Shown here: piece after piece, positions 44,291 to 52,732 of the stretch | Position numbering within the stretch: position 1 is the first letter of the stretch | Layout: each line of letters starts with the position of its first letter | Source of the DNA: Pseudomonas haemolytica | GTDB taxonomy: Bacteria > Pseudomonadota > Gammaproteobacteria > Pseudomonadales > Pseudomonadaceae | DNA: 64,000 nucleotides | NCBI RefSeq assembly: GCF_009659625.1 | Contig: NZ_VOIW01000003.1 | Coordinates: 434,001-498,000 of the forward strand | Direction of reading: 5' to 3' | The notes under the pieces: model-generated | Seen by the model: the letters and a program-made list of their open reading frames with translations, nothing else | Told to the model about the DNA's origin: nothing | The model's database searches: none | Position numbers and translations under genes: made by a program

Positions 44291-45355
44291 ATGAACACAG
44301 TCCTGACCCAACCCGGCGCGCCCATGAAGGTGCGCGGGGTCCAGAAACGCTTTGGCGCCTTCACCGCGCTGGATAACGTGTCCCTGGACGTCGCCGCCGG
44401 CGAACTGGTGTGTCTGCTCGGCCCCTCCGGCTGCGGCAAGACCACGCTGCTGCGCTGCATCGCCGGGCTGGAACGCCAGGACAGCGGTGAGCTTTACCTG
44501 GGCGAGCGTGATGTTTCCCTGCTGCCACCCCAGGCGCGGGACTACGGCATCCTGTTCCAGTCCTACGCGCTGTTCCCCAATCTCACCGTGGAAGCGAATA
44601 TCGGCTATGGCCTCACCGGCAGCGGCCGCGATGAAGTACGCAAGCGTGTTGGGCAGATGCTTGAACTGGTCGGCCTGGTCGGCAGCGAAAAGAAATACCC
44701 CGGCCAACTCTCCGGCGGCCAACAACAACGGGTCGCCCTGGCCCGTGCACTGGCGCCAGCGCCTTCGTTGTTGCTGCTGGATGAACCGATGTCGGCCCTC
44801 GATGCCCGGGTGCGTGAGCATTTGTGCACCGAGCTGCGCCAGCTGCAACGGCGCCTGGGTATCACCACCTTGATGGTGACCCACAACCAGGACGAAGCCA
44901 TGTTGATGGCCGACCGTATTGCCGTGATGAACAACGGCAAGGTCGAGCAGTACGCCACGCCCCAGGAAATCTACGACCGCCCGGCCACGCCGTTCGTGGC
45001 GGAGTTTGTCGGCCAGGGCAATTGGCTGCCGTTCAGCCGCAACAGTGCCAGCCATGCCCAGGTCGGCGGGATGAATATGCGCCTGGCCGACGATGCGGGC
45101 GTGGCCAAGTCCGGCCGCCTGTTCTGCCGCCCGGAAGCCATCAGCGTCAACCCGCCGGTGCATGAAGAAAACCTGTTCCCGGCCAAGGTTCGCGAGATCA
45201 CCTTTCTCGGTAACCGCTGCCGCATGAGCTTTGAACTGGAGCAATTGCCGGGTCATCCGTTACTGGCCGAGCTGGCTCCCGAAGCCATGCCGCGCCTGGG
45301 CGCCCAGGATATCTGGGTAGCGTTACCGCCGCGCAGCCTGCAGGTGTTTGCCTGA
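44291..45355 (+). CDS. 2-aminoethylphosphonate-type ABC transporter ATP-binding protein
   Basis: This 354-residue ABC ATPase has Walker A GPSGCGKTT, signature LSGGQQQR, Walker B LLLLDEPMSALD and the switch region VTHNQDEAMLMADRI. A TOBE-like C-terminal domain follows (FCRPEAISVNPPV...EITFLGNRCRMSFEL). Its order with a fused permease and a SfuA-like binding protein matches transporters annotated as putative 2-aminoethylphosphonate importers (PhnT/AepV-like). The start at 44291 has GAGG upstream. A short TCATC/GATGA dyad lies at 44266-44280. I see no Pho box in the upstream gap. Confidence 0.85.
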   Translation: MNTVLTQPGAPMKVRGVQKRFGAFTALDNVSLDVAAGELVCLLGPSGCGKTTLLRCIAGLERQDSGELYLGERDVSLLPPQARDYGILFQSYALFPNLTVEANIGYGLTGSGRDEVRKRVGQMLELVGLVGSEKKYPGQLSGGQQQRVALARALAPAPSLLLLDEPMSALDARVREHLCTELRQLQRRLGITTLMVTHNQDEAMLMADRIAVMNNGKVEQYATPQEIYDRPATPFVAEFVGQGNWLPFSRNSASHAQVGGMNMRLADDAGVAKSGRLFCRPEAISVNPPVHEENLFPAKVREITFLGNRCRMSFELEQLPGHPLLAELAPEAMPRLGAQDIWVALPPRSLQVFA

Positions 45356-45356
45356 G

Positions 45357-47069
45357 ATGGCCGCTGTCATGACACTGCCGGTAGCGCGTCAGGTGTCCCG
45401 CGCCGAATGGGGCGACCGTATCTTCGTAGTCGGCGGCAAATGGCTCTGGCTGGGCCTGTTGGTGGTGGCGGTCTTGCTGCCGCTGCTGGCGATCTTCTGG
45501 CGCGGCTTCAGCAGCGAAGCCGGGCAGGGTGGTGGCCTGGTGGCTGCGCGAGAATTGGTCACCAGCGCCAACTTTCACTGGTTGCTGGGCAATAGCCTGA
45601 AAGTTTCCCTCAGCGTGGCGGCCATCGTCGTACCGCTGGCCTATCTGTTTGCCTACGCGCTGCAACGCACGCTGATTCCCGGCAAAGCTGTCTGGCGTGG
45701 CCTGTCGTTGCTGCCGTTGATGGCGCCGTCGATGCTGCCGGGCATTGCGCTGGTCTACCTGTTCGGCAACCAGGGCATGCTGCGCGGCTTGCTCTCGGAC
45801 AATATCTACGGCTTCTGGGGCATTGTGCTCGGCGAAGTGATCTACACCTTTCCCCATGCGTTGATGATCCTGCTGTCGGCGTTGTCCCTGGCGGATGCAC
45901 GCTTGTTCGACGCCGCTTCGAGCATGGGCGCCAGCCCGGCCCGGGCGTTTCGCAGCATTACCTGGCCGGCCACGCGCCAGGCGGTGTTCGCCGCGTTCTG
46001 CCTGGTGTTCACCCTGACCATCACCGACTTTGGTGTGCCGGTGGTGGTGGGCGGCGATTACCAGGTGCTGGCGCTGGAAGCCTACAAGGCGGTGGTCGGC
46101 CAGCAACAGTTCGGGCGCGGTGCGTTGATCGGCATGGTGTTGCTGCTGCCGGCGCTGTTCAGCTTCGGTGTGGATGCCTGGTTGCGCCGTCGGCAGGGTG
46201 ACGCCATGAGCGGTCGCGCCCAAGTGTTCCAGCCGGTACCGTCGCGGCTGCGCGATGGCTGCTACCTGGCCATCGTGCTGCTGGTCTGTGCGGTGTTGCT
46301 GCTGGTGTTCGGCATGGCGGTGTACTCCTCGCTGGTGAAATTCTGGCCGTACAACCTGTCGCTGTCGCTCAACCACTACCAGTTTGAAGACACCGCCGGC
46401 GGCGGCTGGCTGGCCTATCGCAACAGCCTGACCATGGCGCTGTGCACGGCGTTGATCGGCAGCGTGCTGATCTTCACCGGCGCCTACCTGATGGAAAAGA
46501 CCAAGGGCCAGAAAGGCCTGAACCTGGCGTTGCGTATGCTCAGCTTCGTGCCGATGGCGGTGCCGGGTCTGGTGCTGGGCCTGGGCTACGTGTTCTTTTT
46601 CAATCTCAACGGCAACCCGTTGCATGTGTTCTACGGGAGCATGGCGTTGCTGGTGGTGTGCACCATTGCGCACTACCTGACCACCGCACAGATGACCGCC
46701 ACCACCGCCCTGCGCCAGCTGGACGCCGAGTTCGAAGCCGCCGCGTTGTCGCTCAAGGCGCCGCTGTACCGCCACTACCTGCGCGTTACGGTGCCGATCT
46801 GCCTGCCGGCGCTGCTGGATATCCTGCGCTATCTGTTTGTGTCGGCGATGACCACCGTGTCAGCCGCGATCTTCCTCTACAGCCCCGACACCATCCTCGC
46901 CGCCGTCGCCGTGTTGAACATGGACGACGCCGGCAATGTGGGCGGCGCCGCGGCCATGTCGACCTTGATCCTGTTCACTTCGGCCGGCGTCTCGCTGTTG
47001 CTGGCGTGGGCTTCACGTGGCGCGCTGCGTCGCTCCCAAGCCTGGCGCCAGACCGCGCCCGGCCAATAA
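45357..47069 (+). CDS. 2-aminoethylphosphonate-type ABC transporter permease, two fused MetI domains
   Basis: This 570-residue membrane protein has about twelve hydrophobic segments forming two BPD_transp_1 halves. The N-terminal half has its coupling loop in LFDAASSMGASPARAFRSITWPATRQAVF (about residues 182-210), and the C-terminal half in FEAAALSLKAPLYRHYLRVTVPICLPALL (about residues 460-490). A single chain therefore provides both permease subunits, usual for this FbpB/PhnU-like family. The ATG lies one base after the ATPase stop; ATG 45369 is an alternative. Confidence 0.87.
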   Translation: MAAVMTLPVARQVSRAEWGDRIFVVGGKWLWLGLLVVAVLLPLLAIFWRGFSSEAGQGGGLVAARELVTSANFHWLLGNSLKVSLSVAAIVVPLAYLFAYALQRTLIPGKAVWRGLSLLPLMAPSMLPGIALVYLFGNQGMLRGLLSDNIYGFWGIVLGEVIYTFPHALMILLSALSLADARLFDAASSMGASPARAFRSITWPATRQAVFAAFCLVFTLTITDFGVPVVVGGDYQVLALEAYKAVVGQQQFGRGALIGMVLLLPALFSFGVDAWLRRRQGDAMSGRAQVFQPVPSRLRDGCYLAIVLLVCAVLLLVFGMAVYSSLVKFWPYNLSLSLNHYQFEDTAGGGWLAYRNSLTMALCTALIGSVLIFTGAYLMEKTKGQKGLNLALRMLSFVPMAVPGLVLGLGYVFFFNLNGNPLHVFYGSMALLVVCTIAHYLTTAQMTATTALRQLDAEFEAAALSLKAPLYRHYLRVTVPICLPALLDILRYLFVSAMTTVSAAIFLYSPDTILAAVAVLNMDDAGNVGGAAAMSTLILFTSAGVSLLLAWASRGALRRSQAWRQTAPGQ

Positions 47070-47090
47070 ACATCCTGAAGGAGGTGCTCC

Positions 47091-48113
47091 ATGTTCAAGC
47101 CCCTGGCGCTGGTCGCTGCGGTACTCACTGCATTCAGCCTGAATGCCTTCGCCAAGACCGAGTTGACCGTGTACACGGCCCTCGAAGCCGAGCAATTGAA
47201 GACCTACAAAAAAGCCTTCGAGCAGGCCAACCCCGACGTCGAGATCAAGTGGGTACGCGATTCCACCGGCATCATCACCGCTAAGCTTCTGGCCGAGAAA
47301 GACCGCCCGCAGGCTGACGTGGTGTGGGGCCTGGCTGCCTCCAGCCTGGCGATCCTCGACCAGCAAGGCATGCTGGACAACTACGCACCCAAAGACCTGG
47401 ACAAAATCGGCAAAAACTATCGCGACGCCGCCAACCCGCCGGCCTGGGTCGGCATGGACGTGTGGGCCGCGACCATCTGCTTCAACATCATCGAAGCCGA
47501 AAAGCAGGGCCTGACCAAGCCAGTGAGCTGGCAGGACCTGACCAAGCCTGAGTACAAGGGCAAGATCGTGATGCCTAACCCGGCGTCGTCCGGCACCGGC
47601 TTCCTGGATGTCAGCGCCTGGTTGCAGACCTTCGGCGAGAAGCAAGGCTGGCAATACATGGACGACCTGCACCAGAACATCGGCCAGTACGTTCACTCCG
47701 GCTCCAAGCCGTGCAAGCTGGCAGCTTCGGGTGAATTCCCGATTGGTATTTCGTTTGAATACCCGGCCGTACAGCTCAAACGCCAGGGTGCGCCGCTGGA
47801 CATCATCTTGCCCAAGGAAGGCCTGGGCTGGGATATCGAAGCGACGGCGGTGATCAAGGGCACTGCCCATGCCGACGCGGCTAAAAAGCTCGCTGACTTC
47901 TCCGCCAGCGCTGCGGCGATGGACCTGTACAAAGACAACTTCGCCGTCCTCGCCCAGCCGGGTATCGCCAAGCCGCAGACCGAATTGCCGGCCGACTACG
48001 AGCAGCGCCTAATCAAGAACGACTTCGCCTGGGCCTCGAAAAACCGCGACAGCATCCTGACTGAATGGCGCAAGCGTTATGACGGTAAGTCGGAGAAGGT
48101 GGCGGGTCAGTAA
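47091..48113 (+). CDS. 2-aminoethylphosphonate-type ABC transporter periplasmic binding protein
   Basis: This 340-residue protein has a signal peptide (about residues 1-22, LALVAAVLTAFSLNAFA) and a type-2 binding fold beginning TELTVYTALEAEQLKTYKKAFEQANPDVEIKWVRDSTGIITAKLLAEK, with PQADVVWGLAASSLAILDQQGML. This is the SfuA/FbpA-shaped family that also contains the aminoethylphosphonate binder. It has a strong AAGGAGGTG ribosome-binding site, stronger than the permease's, fitting higher binding-protein levels. Ligand choice between iron and aminophosphonate is decided by the downstream phosphonate enzymes. Confidence 0.86.
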   Translation: MFKPLALVAAVLTAFSLNAFAKTELTVYTALEAEQLKTYKKAFEQANPDVEIKWVRDSTGIITAKLLAEKDRPQADVVWGLAASSLAILDQQGMLDNYAPKDLDKIGKNYRDAANPPAWVGMDVWAATICFNIIEAEKQGLTKPVSWQDLTKPEYKGKIVMPNPASSGTGFLDVSAWLQTFGEKQGWQYMDDLHQNIGQYVHSGSKPCKLAASGEFPIGISFEYPAVQLKRQGAPLDIILPKEGLGWDIEATAVIKGTAHADAAKKLADFSASAAAMDLYKDNFAVLAQPGIAKPQTELPADYEQRLIKNDFAWASKNRDSILTEWRKRYDGKSEKVAGQ

Positions 48114-48137
48114 TTTCTCGGTTTGGCTTGATGGCCT

Positions 48138-48216
48138 CATCGGGGGCAAGCCCCCTCCCACATTTTGATGTGTGAACACATTTCAAATGGGGGAGCGGGC
48201 TTGCTCGCGAAGGCGG
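48138..48216. repeat. Hybrid REP pair with arms of two different classes
   Basis: The left arm ATCGGGGGCAAGCCCCCTCC belongs to the GGGGG class, while the right arm GGGGAGCGGGCTTGCTCGCG belongs to the GCGGGCTTGCTCGCGAA class. The element sits inside the putative phosphonate operon, between the binding-protein and oxidoreductase genes. Confidence 0.85.
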
Positions 48217-48239
48217 CTTCGAATTCAGGACATCATTTA

Positions 48240-49373
48240 ATGACACACCACAGCGACCTGTTGATCATCGGCGCCGGCATCCTCGGCCTGTCCCACGCTT
48301 ATGCCGCGGCCAAGCGCGGCCTCAAGGTCAAGGTGTTCGAGCGCAGCGCCACACCATTGGGCGCCTCGGTGCGCAACTTCGGCCAAGCCCTGGTCACCGG
48401 CCAGCCGCTGGGGCCGATGTTGGACCTGGCCCGCCAGAGCCGCGAGATCTGGGGCCAATGGGCGCAAGCGGCGGGCCTTGCGCTCAAGCGCAATGGCTCT
48501 TACCTGTTTGCCCGCACGGAAGCTGAGGAACATCTGCTCGAAGGCTTCTGCGCCGGGCGTGCCCGCGAACACGGCTACAACGTCGAGCTGCTGCAAGGCG
48601 CCGCGATGAAGGACCTGTATGCCGGCCAGTTCCGCCACCACCGCGCAGCGCTGCACGGCAAGGACGATCAGCAACTGTATTCCCGCGAGGCGATACCGGC
48701 GCTGATCCAGTACCTGAGCCACGAGTTGAAGGTGGAGTTTCACTTTTCCACCCTGGTGCGCGACGTTGAGCCTGGCCAGTTGCACAGCACGGCTGGCAGC
48801 TTTCGCGGCGAGCAGATCATCGTCTGCTCCGGCCATGACTATCAGACTCTGTTAGCCGAACCCATCGCCCAGCTCAACCCGCAGACCTGCCGCCTGCAAA
48901 TGCTGCGTGCCCGACCGACGCTCAACCTGAACCTGCAACACGCCCTGCTCACTGGCCTGAGTTGCGTGCACTACGGCGCTTTTGCCGATCTACCAGAAGC
49001 GGCCGCCGTGCAGGCGCAGATCCTGCGCGAAACACCCTACCTGCATGAGCACGGTATCCATCTGCTGATCAGTCCTACGCCCCATGGCGAACTGATCATC
49101 GGTGACTCCCACCATTACGACAGCGATCCGTCGCCCTTCAACGCCGAGCAGGTCGATGACTGGATGATCGAGTTGGCCGAACAAACCCTGGGGTGCAAGA
49201 TCCAGGTGGTCGAACGCTGGCAAGGCGTCTACGGTGCTCGCGGGCCGGGGCCGTTTTCATTTGTGCAGGCAGCACCCGGTGTCAGCGCCGCGTTGATGCA
49301 CACCGGCGTAGGCATGAGCGTGGGGCCGGCGATGGCGGAACGAAATATCAGCACCTTGTGGGGAGAGGCGTGA
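48240..49373 (+). CDS. FAD-dependent oxidoreductase of phosphonate clusters (TIGR03364-like)
   Basis: This 377-residue DAO-fold flavoprotein has the dinucleotide motif LLIIGAGILGLSHAYAAAKRGLKVKVFER at residues 7-35. It also shows a conserved ASVRNFGQALVTGQPLG and a C-terminal VEVW-type region with ARGPGPFSFVQAAPGVSAALMHTGVGMSVGPAMAERN. The family (TIGR03364) is found next to phosphonate genes; an oxidative attack on an amino- or N-alkyl-aminophosphonate is the natural expectation, but the reaction is inference. Start ATG 48240 follows AGGA. Its TGA overlaps the ATG of the HD gene by one base (TGATG), so the two products are translated together. Confidence 0.83.
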   Translation: MTHHSDLLIIGAGILGLSHAYAAAKRGLKVKVFERSATPLGASVRNFGQALVTGQPLGPMLDLARQSREIWGQWAQAAGLALKRNGSYLFARTEAEEHLLEGFCAGRAREHGYNVELLQGAAMKDLYAGQFRHHRAALHGKDDQQLYSREAIPALIQYLSHELKVEFHFSTLVRDVEPGQLHSTAGSFRGEQIIVCSGHDYQTLLAEPIAQLNPQTCRLQMLRARPTLNLNLQHALLTGLSCVHYGAFADLPEAAAVQAQILRETPYLHEHGIHLLISPTPHGELIIGDSHHYDSDPSPFNAEQVDDWMIELAEQTLGCKIQVVERWQGVYGARGPGPFSFVQAAPGVSAALMHTGVGMSVGPAMAERNISTLWGEA

Positions 49374-49927
49374 TGAACCCGGAACAGGCGATTGCCCAGG
49401 TGTTTGGCTTGTACGAACAACATGGCATGGCCGACTACATCGGGGAGCCGGTGTCGCAGATCGAGCACATGTCCCAGGCCGCGCAGTTGGCAATGGCCGA
49501 AGGCTTTGATGATGAGGTGGTGTTGGCGGCGTTCTTCCACGACATCGGCCATCTCTGCGGCCAAGGCGCCGCGGACATGGGCGGTTACGGCGTGGTCAGC
49601 CATGAGCGGCTGGGCGCCGACTATTTGCGTCGCGCAGGCTTCAGCGAGCGCCTGGCCAAGCTGGTGGAATATCACGTACAGGCCAAGCGCTACCTGACCT
49701 TCAGCCAGCCGGACTATTACGCCCGCTTGAGCGAGGCCAGCCGGCGCACTTTGGGCTATCAGGGCGGTGCCATGAGCGTCGAAGAAGCCCGGGCCTTCGA
49801 GCAGGATCCGCTATGTGCCGTAAGTTTGCGCATGCGCGACTGGGACGAACAAGCCAAAGAAACACAAGTGCCGGTGCTCGACCTTGACGTACTCAAGGCC
49901 AAGGCACGGCAGCTGCTGGCGGCTTAG
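49373..49927 (+). CDS. PhnZ-like HD-domain oxygenase of phosphonate degradation
   Basis: This 184-residue HD-domain protein of the phosphonate-associated HDIG group keeps every PhnZ active-site position I can place. Tyr22 and Glu25 correspond to PhnZ Tyr24/Glu27, and His32, His56, Asp57, His60, His77, His101 and Lys105 correspond to His34, His58, Asp59, His62, His80, His104 and Lys108. The last iron ligand is probably Asp156 in RMRDWDEQAK. PhnZ uses a mixed-valence diiron centre and O2 to split 1-hydroxy-2-aminoethylphosphonate into glycine and phosphate. The alignment is from memory of the published structure. No PhnY is nearby. The gene is coupled to the FAD oxidoreductase and overlaps the convergent GTPase gene by 4 bases. 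Confidence 0.85.
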   Translation: MNPEQAIAQVFGLYEQHGMADYIGEPVSQIEHMSQAAQLAMAEGFDDEVVLAAFFHDIGHLCGQGAADMGGYGVVSHERLGADYLRRAGFSERLAKLVEYHVQAKRYLTFSQPDYYARLSEASRRTLGYQGGAMSVEEARAFEQDPLCAVSLRMRDWDEQAKETQVPVLDLDVLKAKARQLLAA

Positions 49928-51291
49928 GCTTCGTCGAGACGCTGGGCCAGGGCTTCGACCTGTTCCTGGCGCTCGGCCTGGCTCAGCTTGGCGTGGGGGT
50001 TGAGGGACGACCATTGCGGATAGGCGCGGGCCCTGTTCAGCGCGTCGGGCAACTTGCCTTCACGCCAGGTTTTGTCCTGAGGCGTATCGACCTTGATGCT
50101 GTGCATCGCCGCATGGCCGCGCAGGTTCAGGGCCTTGAGCAACTGGCGTTGGCGCAGGGCAAGCAGGCGCAGCACGCTGTCGTCGACGGTCAGCTCGCGC
50201 TGGCCCTTGATCTTGCCGAGCAGGCGGCTGCCGTAGCTGCGTGCGGTTTGCAGGGCGCCACCGGCGATAGCACCGGCCAGGGCCGCGGCGCCAAGGGTCA
50301 GGCCGCCGACCAATAGATCCACGCCAGCACCGGCAGCGGCGCCGGCGGCGATTCCACCGCCGACGCGCACGCCGAGCTGCTTTAGGGTTTGCGGGTTGAA
50401 CAAGTCATCGCCCCAGCGACCGTCGAGCAACGGCAGGTCACTGGCGGCGGCATCCTGTGGGCGGAAGCCGAACAGTTTGAGCAGGGCTTCGACGCATTTC
50501 TGTTCGCGCTGGCGCACGGCTTTGCGCAGATCGCCGATGGCTTGCTGTTCATCTTCGGTAACCACGCTGCGACGGCAGGCGGCGCAGTCGATCAGCAACT
50601 CGGCGATCAACCGTGCCGCACTTTGCTGGCGGGCCTGGCGCTGGGCTTCCTGATCAAGGATCAGCCGCTCCAATTGCGGCCGTGAGGTTTCCAGCAGCAG
50701 GGCCAGGCTTTCATACAGGCGGCGCTCGCCATCTTCCGGTGGCGCTACGCTGTCGAACCGCACCAGCGCATGCAGGCCAAGGCGGGCCAGGACTTCGCGC
50801 CAGTCCGGTTCGCGGTGGTCGCTGCTGCTGACGAAGTTGAGCACCGGCAACAACGGCTTGCCGCAGCTGGCCAGCACTTGCAGCTCATCGCGGTATTTGG
50901 CCAGCACTGGCTCGCGGGCGTCGATCACATACAGGCCGGCGTCCGAGGCGAGCAGTTGGCGCAACACCTTGGCTTCCTGTTCGAAACGCTGGCGGGCTTC
51001 GCTGCCGTCAAGGAAGCGCGCCAGGCGGGCCGGGCCATCCAGGCGTTCGCCTGGGCGGTCCAGGCGTTCGAGGTAATCGAGCAGGGCGATGGCGTCTTCC
51101 AGGCCGGGCGTGTCGTACAGTTCCAGCAGGGCTTCGCCATCCACCGACAAGCGTGCGCCTTCGACATGCCGCGTAGTGCTGGGGCGATGGGAGACTTCAC
51201 CGAAGCCCACATCACGGGTGAGAGTGCGCAGCAGTGAAGTCTTGCCCACGTTGGTGTGGCCGACCACGGCGAGTTTCAGTGGTTTAGTCAT
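49924..51291 (-). CDS. DUF3482-domain GTPase
   Basis: This 455-residue protein has an N-terminal Era/TrmE-like G domain: G1 GHTNVGKTS (about residues 11-19), the following RPSTTRHVEG switch and G3 YDTPGLEDAIALLDYL. The C-terminal DUF3482 region contains a glycine/alanine-rich hydrophobic stretch (about residues 308-350, GGGIAAGAAAGAGVDLLVGG and on), which could insert in a membrane as glycine-zipper helices. Its start overlaps the end of the DUF2868 gene by eight bases, so the pair is coupled. Its function is unknown; membrane remodelling or channel gating is a guess. Confidence 0.85.
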   Translation of the reverse strand: MTKPLKLAVVGHTNVGKTSLLRTLTRDVGFGEVSHRPSTTRHVEGARLSVDGEALLELYDTPGLEDAIALLDYLERLDRPGERLDGPARLARFLDGSEARQRFEQEAKVLRQLLASDAGLYVIDAREPVLAKYRDELQVLASCGKPLLPVLNFVSSSDHREPDWREVLARLGLHALVRFDSVAPPEDGERRLYESLALLLETSRPQLERLILDQEAQRQARQQSAARLIAELLIDCAACRRSVVTEDEQQAIGDLRKAVRQREQKCVEALLKLFGFRPQDAAASDLPLLDGRWGDDLFNPQTLKQLGVRVGGGIAAGAAAGAGVDLLVGGLTLGAAALAGAIAGGALQTARSYGSRLLGKIKGQRELTVDDSVLRLLALRQRQLLKALNLRGHAAMHSIKVDTPQDKTWREGKLPDALNRARAYPQWSSLNPHAKLSQAERQEQVEALAQRLDEA

Positions 51292-52663
51292 GACCGGTCT
51301 CCAGCCAGTTCAGCGGCGCGCAGTCGGCAAACGCTAGATCTAGCTGTTGCAGTGCGGTGTGCCAATCACCCAGGCGCTCGGCGTCCAGGGCCTGGCCCGA
51401 GGGTGCTTGCAGCAGCCATACGCGGGTGGCGGTGGCGCTGCGTGCCAGCTCGGCGATCAGCGCCAGGCTGCCACGGTCGGGCGAGCGGCGCGGGTCGCAG
51501 GCGATGACCAGGCGCGCGGGTGGGAAACGGCTGAGTTGTTCCAGCAGTTTGTTGCGCGATTCGCGGCTGTCGAGGATACCGGCGTTTTTTACGCTGGCGG
51601 GCAGCTTGGGCGGCCAAGGGTGTTGATCGTCGAGTTCGATGGCGACCAGCAAGGCGCCGTCGCTTTGCAGATCGCTGACGCCGCCGCTGACGTGGTGCAG
51701 CTGATCGGGCGCGGCATCGTTGACCCCAAGGCGTTCGCTGCTGGGCATCAGGCGCTCGCGCAACTGGCTGTAGCCGGGCAGGTTGAGGTCCAGGCGCAAT
51801 GCGGCACGCCCGATTTTCCAGCGCCACAGGCACAACAGGGCGAGGATCAGCCGGGGCAGCAGGCCGTAGACCAGCAACACGCCTACCAACCAGGCAGCCC
51901 AGGCCTGGCGGGCGCTCTCGATATTCAGCGCGGAATCGCCGCTGGCGCGGATCATGTCGACGCTCGGCACATTGAAGCCCAGCAACGCGGGGAGGGTGCC
52001 GAGGGCTTGGGTCACGGCGACAAAGGTGTCGGCGCCGAGGATGGTGGTTTCCCACACAAAGCCGTAGCGATGGGTAGCGAGTAGCGTCAGCAGGATCACC
52101 ATGGCGCTGAGCAATGCCAACATCCACAGGCTGTTGACCAGCACACCCACTGCCCAACGATTGAGTTTTTGCCGTTGCAGCAACAGCAGCAACGCCGGGG
52201 CCAACTGCGCGGCCTTGGCATCACGCGCCAGTTTCTCGCTGAGCCACAACCACAGTCGCCCAAGGCTGGCGCTGTGTTCGCCAGCAAACAGCAGGCCCAG
52301 GGCCCAACTGACCAACAAGATCAGGTTCAAACCGAGCAGGCTGCCCAGAGCCCAGAACACATTCACTGGGGTCAAACCGTTGCCCAGCGCCGCAAACGCC
52401 AAGCCGGCGCCGCTGATCACGGCCACCACCGCCAGCAACACCAGCGCCAGGCGTGCGCCTTGCAGCCAGCGCGTGAGAGCGGCGGTCAGGCCATCGCGCT
52501 CGGCCAGGTGCAAGGCACGCTGTTGTATCCGCGTCTGCAGGTCGCCCCCGGCCGTGCGGGCCAGGCGGTTGGCTTCCAGGTCTTCCAGGGGGCCGGCGTG
52601 CTCTTCACGCAGGCGCACGGTTTCCGTCAGCCAGAGGGTGTGCAGGGGGTTCAGTGCAGTCAC
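51284..52663 (-). CDS. DUF2868 membrane protein, partner of the DUF3482 GTPase
   Basis: This 459-residue protein begins with a soluble acidic/basic segment followed by about four strongly hydrophobic helices (about residues 70-95, 100-125, 170-200 and 260-290). A cytoplasmic C-terminal domain of about 160 residues follows (LVAIELDDQHPWPPKLPASVKNAGILDSRESRNKLLEQL...RLVIACDPRRSPDRG). This matches the DUF2868 family of unknown role. The start is GTG with AGGA upstream. It overlaps the GTPase gene, a pairing I remember as conserved in pseudomonads. It is divergent from folA across 69 bases. Confidence 0.83.
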   Translation of the reverse strand: MTALNPLHTLWLTETVRLREEHAGPLEDLEANRLARTAGGDLQTRIQQRALHLAERDGLTAALTRWLQGARLALVLLAVVAVISGAGLAFAALGNGLTPVNVFWALGSLLGLNLILLVSWALGLLFAGEHSASLGRLWLWLSEKLARDAKAAQLAPALLLLLQRQKLNRWAVGVLVNSLWMLALLSAMVILLTLLATHRYGFVWETTILGADTFVAVTQALGTLPALLGFNVPSVDMIRASGDSALNIESARQAWAAWLVGVLLVYGLLPRLILALLCLWRWKIGRAALRLDLNLPGYSQLRERLMPSSERLGVNDAAPDQLHHVSGGVSDLQSDGALLVAIELDDQHPWPPKLPASVKNAGILDSRESRNKLLEQLSRFPPARLVIACDPRRSPDRGSLALIAELARSATATRVWLLQAPSGQALDAERLGDWHTALQQLDLAFADCAPLNWLETGHD

Positions 52664-52732
52664 GCGCTATCCTGTTGTTTCAGTGAGGTTGGAGCATAAC
52701 CGCTGGCTCGCAGCTCTGGTATTCTCGTCGCC

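Noticed and set aside
45198..46775. 525-codon frame opposite the phosphonate permease
   Set aside because: Histidine-, glutamine- and arginine-rich composition of an antisense frame; the plus-strand permease is well supported.
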